DNA of 64,000 nucleotides from Phytophthora hibernalis (Eukaryota; Oomycota; Peronosporomycetes; Peronosporales; Peronosporaceae): assembly GCA_012656075.1 (NCBI GenBank), contig JAAKBF010000012.1, positions 434,001-498,000 on the forward strand. The letters are read 5' to 3'. The notes beneath the pieces are model-generated. The model was not told the origin of the DNA and did not search any database. It saw nothing but the letters and a program-made list of their open reading frames with translations. Numbering within the stretch: position 1 is the first letter of the stretch; every line of letters starts with the position of its first letter. Below, piece by piece: positions 1 to 11,012 of the stretch. Position numbers and translations under genes: made by a program.

Positions 1-592
1 CGATGTAACTTCTCATCCAGCACTTTATTTCAATACAATATTTTAGTCATAGTTGGATAAAGCATATTATTGCGTTAGCAGCTTAAGCAAAGCATATTGT
101 GCTTCGCAACCAGTTTGGCCTAGTAGTTAGTGATCGTACTTAGCACTAAATCATAGAGGCCTTGAATGGGGCTTTCCGAAGTCGTGTTTCATGCACTACA
201 AGATCAGATAGTGGCACGTCTAGAAAGTTCCAAAGCAAACTCAAGTCGTGCTAGGGCTGTTAGAACGCTTTCAAATCACACAGGCACATTACGGGGAGTA
301 TGAATCATGCACGAGTTACAGCAATTCGTACTTGAGTCCGATTTATAGTTATCTCGTACAAAACAAGTCGTACGAATTACAATCGAAAGTGCCAAAAAGA
401 CTGCAAAGCACAATTCTTGTTATCCTTACAACTATGAGCGAAAGCTATACTAGCTTTGCGCTTTCGCACACGGCGCTTTGTGCAGGCTTGTTGTCGTTAC
501 GCGTTCAATAAAAAATGACTCTCGGGCCAAGATGACAACACACAGCGCCGATTTGCGTCATATGATATGAGCTCTAATAGCTGAGTTTAACC
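1..592. other. Unannotated left flank
   Basis: I see no recognisable gene, repeat pair or RNA here. The short open frames, such as one at 248-511, have no protein-like composition or known motif. Confidence 0.5.
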
Positions 593-615
593 ACACCCTG
601 AACAAACCAAACCAA
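593..615 (+). repeat. Left TIR of hAT element
   Basis: 23 bp beginning ACACCCTGAACAAACC, perfectly complementary to 10990-11012. It is followed by several CCAAACC/GGTTTGG motifs within 130 bp. Confidence 0.85.
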
Positions 616-1419
616 GAAACTCCCACAAAATTGGTTTCATCGTAAATTACATTTAATTTCAAACCAAAAATAGCGGTCATATTGGTTTGTGGTCAGATCT
701 TTCCAGCATTCAAACCATTGACCGTGGTTTGGAGTTGCTCGGGGTTACAGGTTCGGAGTTACTTGATAATTTGAAACGACTACTGTGCATTCATTGGCTG
801 TTGAGGTAGACCGCATTCTTCCTCAAAGGTCACACCCTTTAAAGATACTCTCCCAGGGGTCCCCAGCCGTTGACGCGTCCTGGGGTCTCAACCCGTTTCT
901 CCAGATTGCAATTTGCAGCACAAGGTGCACTACGAGCCAAAACCATTCTCCAACACCAAGTCAACCCAAGCCAGACCTTCCCAGACCCAAATTCCTCGGC
1001 TCCAATATATTGGTTTCAATCGTCTTGCGTCTACCAAAGCGAAATATTACGGTTCGCCAAGGCCTCGGAGTAAACATTCTGCTCGACCACAACAACAACG
1101 TTTCTTCAAGATAATCCCGCTGTCATTTCGGACCCAAATCATCTCAGACCCTCTCAAAGCGCCAATCGCCTTACGGGGAGGACGGGAACCGATTTCCGCG
1201 AAAATAACAGTCCCCGTGTAGTGCCTCACGCTCATCCGCAACCAAGCAGCATTCCGGAGCAAACAGAGCACGACGAGCAGCAATTTTGGATCCAGGACCA
1301 CCTTCAGCCACCTTGGTCAGCGCGGAGGAGCATTGTGAATTTGGTGCTGCAGCCGACACCACGTCGAATACGACTTTGGGATCTACCGTTCCAGTGCATC
1401 CGCACGTGACCAAAGCAAT

Positions 1420-3523
1420 TCGACATTATATACCTCTTGGTGGTCTCACTGTGGTTCCAAAGCGTCGAGGGGAACGCTCTATTACTCTTGATTGGGGGTT
1501 CGTGTTACCTCCGTGATGGATGGTAAAGATTAAATATGCTGGATTTGCCAAGGAAGCCATGACTGTCGACGTAAGAACAAGATCCTTCAGCTTTTTGGCA
1601 ACACGTCAAAGTCTACCAAACATCAAGGTGAAAAGCACTTGGTTACTGCACCGAAGTTGACAGCAGAGAATACCAGAAAAAGGAACCGCGCTGAGCAGCT
1701 CGAACGTATTTACTGTGCTGTCAAGAATGGAGACGACAGTCGACGAATTAATCTACTTCTGGAGACCATGCGTCTGGTTAATAACAATCTCCCATTTCGA
1801 ATCGGAGAATATGAAGAATCAGAGTTACTTGCCGACTTTACCCTGGGGAATGAATTTCGAGTCACTGTCAACAACCAGATTGTGACGTGTGCAATTGCAG
1901 AGCTCTATTCAAGTGCCAGAAAAGAGGCTTGTGTTTATATCGATCGCAACAGAGTCCTCAACGTGCCGATATACACCATAGTGTGTCACGTGCTGACATC
2001 GAAGACCCATAAATCAACAAAATATGTTGGTTTGTGTCGTTTTTGTCGTCCGCGACTGGAATTTCCAATCTATTCTTCTGGGAACTCGCCATTATAAGAA
2101 TCCACCGTTCAAACGGTGGATTCTTGAACTACTCAAAGATTTTGGACTGATAATCAGGGATGTATACGCTGCTACGTGTGATGCTGGGACAGATGTCAAG
2201 TGGATTATGAATAGGCTTAGCCTGCAATGGGAATAGTGCATGCCGCATCTTATCAATGCCGTGACGAAGATGGCATTCGGAATTGTCCCGCAGCGCCAAA
2301 ACTAAACAATTCCGGATGGAACGGACTTGCTTTCACGTATTGCTGACACCACGTATGCTGTTCGGTCAAATGCTAGTATGGGGGTCTCTTTGCAGAGCTA
2401 TGTGAAATGGCTAACAATGGAACCTCTCGCCAACTGATTGAACACAAAGAACATCGTTTTATGGGTTAGAGAAGGTTATCGAGCGTTTGCTGCAGAAATG
2501 GGATCACCTCAAAGACTGGTTCCAGGAACGCATCAGCAAAGCAATTCGGGACCGTAAACCAGCACCAGATGGATTGACAATCGCGGACGACAAAGATACT
2601 CTTCTCCAATTGTATGGTTTCCTGAACCCTGTTGCTGCTCTCAATACCAAAAGTCAAAAGGAAAATACTAACCAAATCGATGTACTTCTGACTGCATTTC
2701 GTCTTCGGCAAACCATTTTGGACGAGACACAGCCCATCAAAGACAGATCTCAATCGGCTGCTGGGCCTCCTCTGTACCACCAACTGCAGAATCTTACTCG
2801 TCTCACTAAGACTACGGGGGCGCTGTTAGCAAAGTCCTTCCACAAGTACTTTTTCGTTCGATATACAAAGCAAACACGTTTCGAGAGGCGTCATATATAC
2901 CAAAGATGCAAATGCATTCCTCATCCAAGAACCAAGACAAAAATCTCGCCAAGATAGTCAAGCTGTGTAACGAGCAATTGGTTATTGATCCTGAGCAGTC
3001 GTACCATCGACTGGATGAACAAACTGTTGAGCGCAACGTAGCATCTGTGAAAGAAGCCGTGATGAACAGTCTGCGAGCCCTTATGATTCAAGTTTCGGAA
3101 GAAAATTCTATTTCTTCTCAGTACGCGACCCAGTCAGGTCAACTGACCAATGTAGCTAGTTCAGTTGAGTCTATGTTGGAATTACCAAGTCTGCAGCCGC
3201 AAACAGTGTTTTCGGAAGAGCTGATGGGGTTTACTGAAGGAGACGCGGTGCCAATGGTACAACGAGACGTACAGAAAGCTCGAGTCGATGAAGAACTGGA
3301 CAAGTGGCTTACTGATCCAAGTAGACTTCGGGTCATGCCATTAAAACAACCCGAGACCATTATTTCTTACTGGAAGCGACAACCGGACGAGAACAACTAT
3401 CGTATCCTGCATATTGCAGCACGAGTCCTGTACACAATTCCTTCTTCAGCTGTTCAGATCGAGAATTTTTGGGATCACCGCAATGCTTGTTACAAGTCAT
3501 CGAACAAGAATTGCAAAGCATAA
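1420..3523 (+). pseudogene. hAT transposase remnant
   Basis: Spread over several frames (main open blocks 1639-2097, 2024-2236, 2487-2957, 2906-3523). A BED-finger-like tail (NTSKSTKHQGEKHL) lies near 1590-1640. The central region has the charged, helical look of hAT transposases. The C-terminus (about 3345-3520) matches the hAT dimerisation domain: a tyrosine/tryptophan-lysine start (ISYWKRQ), then AARVLYTIPSSAVQIE, the usual position of the serine-glutamate pair (here IE). Frame changes near 2100, 2240, 2480 and 2900 and an odd FWDHRN ending in place of the usual F-S-x-G motif mean this copy cannot make an intact enzyme as written. The family enzyme cuts and pastes the element in the nucleus. 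Confidence 0.75.
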
Positions 3524-4700
3524 TATCGACATGTGTTCTTTTCACAACAGGAACCGCCGATTTGTCGATGTAGCAAGCTGCAAAAATCTTTCGGACGCGG
3601 TGGTAAAGGAAGCAATCCCAGCAAAGGTTCTAGTGAACCTCAGCTCCCAAGAGATCGACGCAACATTCTCTGCGGAATGGGAGAACGAAATTGCTTCGTG
3701 CTTGTTCGATGGCGATTAGTTCAGCTTTAAGTTTAATGCATTCATTTCATTTACGTTCTTGACGCACGTGCTGTTCCTGATAGTCATTTGATCGTACTGA
3801 GGATTGTCTTGATGCTAGAGAGTTGTTGGGTGAGCAAATCGAAACAAGAGAATTAAAGTCATGTTCCGATAAAGCTGTAAGGTATCTGTGGCCCATATTA
3901 AACCCGAACTTCTAATGGATCTCGCCGAAGTAATTGAAAGATAAGGCTCGAATGTAAACCTGCATGGGCCATTGATCTTAAGAAGCAATGTAAAGCATGA
4001 ACCATTCCTAGAATTGCTGCAAGTGCCATCAAAACTGCAGACTTTTCTCCACCAGTTGGTTTGGGCACATGCCTGCTTGATTTTCTTCACATGGGTTTGA
4101 TTCGCTGGGAGTGGCCACAGCGCCAATATTAACGGTTGGTTGGGTTGGTGGCGAAGGCTTTGGAATCAAACCAACAGGAGCAGCATATTCAACATTAACC
4201 GAAAAACCGTTGGCTCGCTTTTCACTGCAAGTACTGCGTGTACGAACGGACTTCTTTGAGCTGCAGACCAATAAATTCAATGCACCCTCAGAGTATCGAG
4301 AGATGTTGCATCCACTGTGTGCCTTGTTGCTTCACACTTCAATTGCGCGTTTCTTTGCATGTTGTTCACTACGGCAGCTTTCTTTCAGTCCTGCAGTTCT
4401 CGTTCAATACACAGCCCATCCTTTTTCAGTAGTAGTCACGGATTTCTGCAGTTGGGCCTGAAGCTTTCCCTCTAAGGTCGTGGTGTTTGTGGTAATTGCC
4501 GCAACAAATTGGTCTCGAATTGCTTGTTGCGTTTGCTCAAATTGTGTTACAGTCTTCACAGTTCGTGTGTCGATATGTTGTTGAGTCTTGAACTGAAATT
4601 ATTTTAAGGCCCCATCCAATTTATGCTGAAGCCGTTCCTCAATTGTTTTTACGTGCGCTTGAACCATTTTCGCTGTTCGGCTACCAATGTTTTTCTTCCT

Positions 4701-5404
4701 CTACAAAAAGAATCGCACAATCCTGCAAATTGGTTTGTCGCTCAATTTCAGCAGCCTGTTTAGCCGCCTCGATTTGGCATTGAGTCGTTTTTCTATCCAT
4801 TCTGACTGTAGATCCGCTGCAGCTTTGAAGTCATCTTGAACCTTTTGAAGAGCTGAATGCAATTTATCTTCGCAAACCGTTGCGTCCATAGTGTTGTGAA
4901 AGTGGATTGCAGTCTCCATCGTTGACATGGCACCAGTGATTCGAATTCCCAACTCAGTAGGGAGAGAACCCACAGCACCAGAAGCAGAGGCTTTGGTATG
5001 TTCACGAACATCATGCACGATGCAATTCAACCGCCTATCGATTTCCGCTGATTGGCATTCAGCTTGCTGCTTTGATAGCTCTTCATACAGCGCATGAAAT
5101 CCATCGAAATAGTCGTGAATGTGACAACCTAAACCTTTTCCGTGTCAGCAGCAGTGTTAATAACAAGAGCATACGTGTACTGAGCAATCTCAAGCAACTT
5201 TTCCTCGTTTCGAATTTGTGAGCCCTGTAACACTCTGCCTAACTCCGCCACCACTCCTTGATTGCTGAGAACGATTTCTTCTGGCAGTAAAAACGACCGG
5301 TTCTTCCCAAGAACTACCCTCTCCTTTGTTTTCTTGAACAACGATAGCTGTTCGTGGTTGTTCCATTCGAAGACGCGGCAACTTCCAGCACAAGTCAATG
5401 ACAA
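4701..5404 (-). pseudogene. Convergent coiled-coil accessory ORF of the hAT element
   Basis: On the minus strand two open blocks (5404-5129 and 5030-4701) are linked by readable sequence between them (HIHDYFDGFHALYEELSKQQ) after a single frame shift near 5128. Together they give about 230 residues rich in Glu, Lys, Gln and Leu with heptad-like spacing (ALQKVQDDFKAAADLQSEWI), so I predict coiled coils. No catalytic motif is visible. Coding-like sequence seems to continue leftward (to about 4030) in other frames. It lies between the transposase and the right end of the hAT and is transcribed towards the transposase. I do not recognise the family; an accessory factor of a two-gene hAT is inference. 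Confidence 0.5.
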
Positions 5405-5741
5405 ACTGCGCTTGGGCGGACAGCTCTACAAAAGCCGCGCTGCAACTGTGCACCTGTGAAACGTAGCCAGAGTTCAAACCAACGCGGTGGTTTGCAAAAA
5501 CTGCCGGCTTGGTTCGGAGTTACTTTAGAAAACGGTTCAAACCTCGAAACCGCTTCAAATCTGGTTTGGTCGGTAATTTTGGTTTGGTTCGAAATGGCCC
5601 AGGTGTAGTGGGTGGCGGCATGAAAGCCCAATCGACCGCGCAATGCGGTCGAGTGTGGCAATGACAGCAGGCAGCAGCACATGGTTGCTGTCAGCTACGG
5701 TGCTGAGGCTCGTGGAGCTGCGGTGTTGAAGATGGAGACCA

Positions 5742-5966
5742 CAGCCACCGACTCGTGGCTCTGCAGACACGAGAGGTGCGCTGTAGTGCCCTCGCTGACT
5801 CAAGCTGGTGCAGGTAGAGAACATCTATAGGATGGTCGAGTAGAGCGTCTTTACTGGGACGCTAGTGAAGTCGATGTAGAGCAGCTAGTCGGCGTACATG
5901 TTTTCCTTTCTCTCTTTTGCATCTACAACCAAGCCGGCAAGCGCAATACACTCGGCAAGAGCCTGA
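5742..5966 (+). repeat. 5' LTR (conserved part) of nested Gypsy element
   Basis: Pairs with 10764-10987. The shared core includes agagaacatctataggatgg. Two GC-rich inverted repeats lie just upstream (for example cgaccgcgcaatgcggtcg at about 5634). Confidence 0.8.
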
Positions 5967-6051
5967 AGGGAGTTCCAGCTTCCCCCGACTTTGGTCGCGT
6001 TTTTCAAGTGTGACCTACTACAAAGAATTATTTTGCAGTGCTTAGGTCAAG

Positions 6052-7058
6052 ATGACAATTTCGACTCGCGACAACCCAACGCATTCGGCTCCCTCCACGA
6101 CGGATGCTGGAGGCAATTCAACTGTGCCTGGGGCTTTGTTCATGCCGCTCGCTGCTCTTCAACTAAAGAGCACTTCGCACGCTTCCCTGGTGCACTGGCG
6201 AAAGCTTCGTCGTGAGTACGAAGATGAGGTAGCGATGAGGTGCAGCAACGATGCCGACAAGATGGCATAGGTGATTGTGAGTGTGAAGAAGTCGTTCAAC
6301 AAGCGACTTATTGAGGTCTGGTGTGAATTCGACTGGGACGTCGACATTGAGACGGTCAGCTACGAGTTCATACTCACCAAGGTCGACGAGATCATTTCGT
6401 CGGTTAAGAACAATTCTGTTCCGATGTTGCCGCGCTCTTCAAGGAGAACGTCACAAGCGACATGGCAGAGAGTGATGTGAAGGAGCAAGTGATGCAATTC
6501 TTTGCTAGAAGCAGGGAGTTCATCGAGGAACAAGGCTGGCAAGAGTTCTTTACCGGAAACGAAGGGCTCCGTCTGAAGTGCAAGCTAATGGTGGAGTCAC
6601 TCCAACCACGGGGTCTGCGAGATGAAGTGGCGACCATCATCAAGTATCAGGCCAGGGTAGCTAAGGGGGACGAAAAGGAACAGTTCAAGTTCATACTAGA
6701 CAAGGCCTTCGAGCAGGACCGTGACTTTCAGCATCACAAGCACACTCGCTATAAAGATCAAAGTGAGCGAAAGCCAAAAAGAGCCATGCAAGACCGTGAA
6801 GCGTTCCAACCTCGATCGAAACACCGAAAGGTGGAGCGCAGCAACGGAAAACAGCCTGATAAAGCTGCTGACCGCAAGAACACCGGGAAGCGAGGGAGTC
6901 CAAACCCGCCGACCGGAGGCTTCCTAAGATGCAAGGACGACCATTGGTTAGTTCGCTGCCCAAATGATTCCGCTGACGAGAAGAAGGAGCTGCTGCGCAA
7001 AATGCACGAACGTCGTGATAATAACAAGGGTTCACGACGATCAAATGCTGACGCGTGA
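6052..7058 (+). pseudogene. Gag of nested Gypsy element
   Basis: Open blocks at 6052-6270, 6271-6480 and 6462-7058. The N-terminal part reads like a helical capsid (SVKKSFNKRLIEVWCEFDWD, then EQVMQFFARSREFIEEQGWQ). The C-terminal third is very basic (Arg/Lys-rich, 6740-6910) and ends in a degenerate zinc knuckle, CKDDHWLVRCP, in which the expected third Cys is absent. An internal stop at about 6268 and a frame change near 6470 break it. In a working element Gag would form the virus-like particle that packages the RNA. Confidence 0.7.
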
Positions 7059-7109
7059 AGGTTAAGGCACATAAAAGACTGCCTCTCTAAGCATGTCAAG
7101 ACAATTGTA

Positions 7110-10100
7110 CTCGAAGAGAGGCTGTCCATGCCCTATTGCGTCGATGCCGGAGCTGAAAAGAGCATCATTAGTGCGCGAAAACTGAAGGAGCTTGAGTAGT
7201 TAGGTGGTCTTGGGAAAACCACCACGTTGGTGAATCCAATCGTCTGGAAGACGGTGGCCGGGAATGAGCTTTTGGCGCTTCAGTCTGTACAATTGCAGAT
7301 CAAGCTGCACACTGCGGCTTGGACTGTGAGGCCAGTAAAACCGTTTGAAGTGCTCGTGATTGATGAAGACGAGGATGAGTTTATCCTCGGTGAAGAAATC
7401 CTCGATGATCTAGCATCAGTGTCGATCGGCATCTGGAACAATTGGCCGAGCGTTCTCGGACCGACGATGACGACCCGATTGCTTTCGACGATGATTTCAA
7501 AGCGAGCTATACACCTGATGCAGAAGATGATTGCGACTGCTCTGGCAAACGGTTTCCCGCCTGAGAAAAAGGACAAGCGTCGCAGTATTGTCTACATGTA
7601 TGACGTCTGGAGGCTACACCTGGGTCCTATCCCTCCTGCCAAGGTTCCGCCGCTTGACCTCCGAATGAAAAAGGACGCCAAGCCTTTCAGGTGCAAACCG
7701 AGAGCGTACCCGCCTCATGTGCGGAAATTCTTGCACGAATTCAACGATGAGCTTGTACGACTCGGTTGGTTCTACGAGAGCGCGTCAAGTCGGTGAACTT
7801 GTCCTGCCCTCCCGATCAAGAAGCCTGGAAAGGACGAGTTCAGACAGACCAGCTATTATCGGCCCGCCAACACCGAGACATAACCCATTGCTGGTGTCAT
7901 GCCGATATTACAGGTGATCACGGAACACGTCCGTGGCATGTGCTTTTTCGGTCTTTTCTACTTCATCAAAGGGTTTTGGCAGCTCCCTCTTACGAAGGCG
8001 AGCCAAGAAATCCTAAGCTACATGACCGACTCGAAGGTGTACACATCAACGCGCGTCCCGCAGGGTTGCAGTGATGCTGCGCTGTATTTTCAAGTAAGAG
8101 TGGAGCGGTGTTTCGCCAAACTGCTTTACAAGCACTTGCTGATTTGGATCGACGACCTGTTACTCTACGCTGAGGACGTGGATACGTATCTGGAGAAACT
8201 CGGCGAACTGTTCTCGCTGATGAACGAGTTTGGACTCAAATTGAGTGCAGCAAAGTCAAGTCTTTTTCAGTGGTCTGTGAAATGGTGCGGCAAGATCATT
8301 GATGGGTGACGGTGTCCGCCATGACCCGCAGCGCATTGCTGCCCTTCGCGAGATGCCTTTGCCGTTCACGGTAGGCGACTTACAGCAGTTTCTCTGCCCG
8401 TGCAATTGGATGAGGGATAGCTTGATCAGCTACGCTGGGCATGTGCAGACGCTGCAAAAGCGACTTGATGTGACATTGGGGGTAGAAAACGAACCAAGCG
8501 AGCGGCAGCTAAGCTTGCAGTGACGTTTACCGTTCGATCAAGTCAAAGACCGCTTTGCGACAGCGACCATGCTGGCACATCCGAGCACCGATGGAGTGTT
8601 GTCTGTATTCACGGACACTTCGGATTCAGCGTGGAGTGTCATTGTGACAGACGTGGGGCAGTGGCAGAATGCCACGCCGGTGGTTGATCAAGCCAACCGC
8701 CTTCTCCATTGTCTAAGAGGGACCTTCTCTGGGTCTCAGGAAAACTGGAGTGTGCTTGAAAAGGAAGAGTTTTGCAATTGTACCAGTTTGTGATAAGTTG
8801 CCTCGCCTCCTTCTCCGACCGGCAGGGTTCAGATTGTTTTGCGATCACCGCAATTTATTCACGTGTTCGCTCCTGATACGACTGTAAAGAAGCACATCAG
8901 GGAAAAACTGCTGCGGTGGGCGATGAAACTCGGTGAGTTCCGCTATGACATCCATCACATCGCTGGCGAGGACAACGTGTGGGCAGATATGGTGGACGGA
9001 TGCCAGCGACTACCAGTGTGAAGCGAGTGACACCTCGAGGCCAGCAGCAACAGAACCGACTCCTACTGCGGCCACTCGATGATGATGACTTTGTGTGGCC
9101 CGACATGGACACCATCGCTGCTGCTCAGCGCGAGTTCGAAAACAAGACCGAGCTGTCGGAGCTGGATGAAGGCGAAGATGGGGTTCTGCGTAAGGACAGA
9201 CGGGTGTGGATACCAGCCGAGGGCACCGATCTTCTCCGCCGCCTGTGCATCATTGCACATTGTGGTCCCCAGGGTCATCGCGGTATGGACGCCATGCTGG
9301 CACACCTCGGTCGTATTTTCAACGTTCTGAGCCTCCGGCAATGCGTGAGCTGAGTTTTGGCGAGCTACCTCCTGTGTCATCATGTGAAAGGGGAAGGTGG
9401 TGCCAAGGCCCTGAAATGAAACGTACCGATGCAGTGAGCGGAACCAGACATTACATTGGGGCTTTCTCTACTTAGGCGAATCGTTTGGTGACATGCAGCA
9501 TCTATTGGTACTCAAGGACGATGCTAGCCACTACTGCGAGGTGGTCAGGTGCGCGACGGCTACAAGTGCGGTCGCAGCCGACTCCATAATGGATTGGCAT
9601 AGTCGTTTCGGGATTCCTCGGGATTGGATTAGCGACAAAGGGTCTCACTTCAAGAACGAAGTGATTGACGAGCTTTGCACTCGGTTGAAGTGCAAGCAAA
9701 TATCCTCGCCAACATACAGCCCATGGATTAACGGGTCCGTCGAACGTGTGGACCGAGATATATTGCAAGTCTTAAGGTGCTCATCTTAGACTACAAGCTA
9801 AACCATCGAGACTGGCCAAGACTTATACCGATCGTGCAAGCCAGCCTTAACCATTTTGCCGTGCCGTCACTGGCAGGCATGACGACGGGTGAGCTCTTCG
9901 CTGGTCTGGAGCCCCTCGCCGTTTCAGGCGATATATCTTGGGCCAGAAGTGGCTCCGAGTGTGCAGTCAACAAGAACCTCGACCGAGATCGAGGAAAATC
10001 TGGCTCAACTACGTGCTAGCGTGCGAGACATGCACAGGGCAGTGGCCGACGCTCGCATCAAGCAGACTCTGCACAACTCGAAGAGGGAACGAGGTGACAA

Positions 10101-10533
10101 CCTCGTCAACGTCAACGTGGGCGACTATGTCCTTCGTTCTCGAGTAGACGAGATCGGCCAGAACAAGCTGCTCGACACGTGGGTTGGCCCATACGCGGTC
10201 ACTGCAGCACAATCTCACAACGTCTTCTACGTCAAGCATCTTGTAACCGGCGAGGAACTTGATGTGCACGCATCGCGGCTCAAGTTCTTCACCGGCAAGG
10301 ACCTTGAAGTGACCGAGGAACTATGGCTCATTCTCCGTGTGTGCGATCTGCTGCAGCACCGCTGGAATGACCGGAGTCGGTTCTACGAAATCCAAGTCGG
10401 GTGGCATGGATTGGAAGCGGTAGAGGACTCGTGGGAGCCTTTAGGTGCAATGCACAAAGACGTGAGTACGCTTGTGCAAGAGTACGTCGCTAAGACTAAA
10501 GACACTAATCTGGAGGGCACCTCCAAGCACTAG
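7110..10533 (+). pseudogene. Pol (protease-RT-RNase H-integrase-chromodomain) of nested Gypsy element
   Basis: Protease: YCVDAGAEKSII near 7130-7170, with DAGA at the active-site position. Reverse transcriptase: 7640-8310, including FYFIKGFWQLPL, the VPQG turn and the catalytic WIDDLLLYA at about 8145 (YxDD variant with Trp first). RNase H: FTDTSDSAWSVIV at about 8610. Integrase: zinc-binding part near 9230-9330 with CGPQGHRGMDAML, catalytic core 9490-9790 with DKGSHFKNE and a PTYSPWINGSVERVDRD segment. The C-terminus (10300-10520) is a chromodomain-like module (YEIQVGWHGLEAVEDSWEPL). Multiple frameshifts and stops (7195, 7795, 8308, 8521, 9019, 9352, 9787) show a dead copy or indel-rich sequence. 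Confidence 0.8.
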
Positions 10534-10763
10534 TAGCGCAGACACAGCGGCGTTGATCGCAATTACATGTTTAATCATGGTATAATGACATTCCAGTCAC
10601 TAAATTGAGGTTTGTCCTTGATTCAGTGGTTGTTTTGGTCAACAACCAAAGAGATTTGCATGGTCAAGTTAACTTCAACGGCAACGTGTCTCCACTTCAA
10701 CATAGAGTGGTACCGTTATATGCATAAACGGGACATCACCGAGTACGTAATATATTTTGCAGG

Positions 10764-10987
10764 CAGCCACCGACTCTGGCTCAGCAGACACGAGAGCTGC
10801 GCTGGCGTGCCCTCGCTGACTCAAGCTGGTGCAGGTAGAGAACATCTATAGGATGGTCGAGTAGAGCGTCTTCACTTGGACACTAGTGAAGGCGATGTAG
10901 AGCAGCTAGTCGGCGTGCATGTTTTCCTTTCTCACTTTTGCATTTACTACAAAGCCGGCAAGCGCAATACCCTCGGCAAGAACCTAA
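10764..10987 (+). repeat. 3' LTR of nested Gypsy element
   Basis: Direct repeat of 5742-5966 with about 17 differences. It ends immediately before the hAT terminal sequence (gtttggtttggtttgttcag). Confidence 0.8.
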
Positions 10988-10989
10988 GT

Positions 10990-11012
10990 TTGGTTTGGTT
11001 TGTTCAGGGTGT
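10990..11012 (-). repeat. Right TIR of hAT element
   Basis: Perfect 23-bp inverse match to 593-615. It lies only 179 bp upstream of the start codon of the host-type gene at 11192. Confidence 0.85.

Larger units (their letters stand above)
5742..10987 (+). mobile_element. Ty3/Gypsy chromodomain retrotransposon nested in hAT
   Basis: Direct repeats of about 225 bp (5742-5966 and 10764-10987, roughly 92% identical) bracket gag, protease, reverse transcriptase, RNase H, integrase and a C-terminal chromodomain, in the Ty3/Gypsy order. The left LTR may start further upstream (from about 5590), but 5590-5741 has no counterpart before the right LTR. The interior is heavily broken by frameshifts and stops. 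Confidence 0.8.
593..11012 (+). mobile_element. hAT-family DNA transposon with nested Gypsy insertion
   Basis: The element is bounded by 23-bp perfect inverted repeats starting ACACCCTGAACAAACC at 593-615 and 10990-11012. It holds a BED/hAT-type transposase remnant on the plus strand and a convergent coiled-coil gene on the minus strand. Both subterminal regions (600-735 and 5470-5585) are rich in GGTTTGG/CCAAACC motifs, which are plausible transposase sites. A Ty3/Gypsy element (5742-10987) landed near the right end, leaving only about 25 bp of hAT on its right side. Without it the hAT would be about 5.2 kb. I cannot find a clean 8-bp target duplication (left flank gtttaacc, right flank taacgaag). 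Confidence 0.8.

Noticed and set aside
785..1516. Several overlapping short frames in the hAT 5' region
   Set aside because: They conflict on both strands and show no motif; treated as non-coding hAT sequence.
5590..5741. Possible upstream extension of the nested Gypsy 5' LTR beginning tgtagtggg
   Set aside because: The right LTR has no matching sequence upstream of 10764, so the extension cannot be supported.
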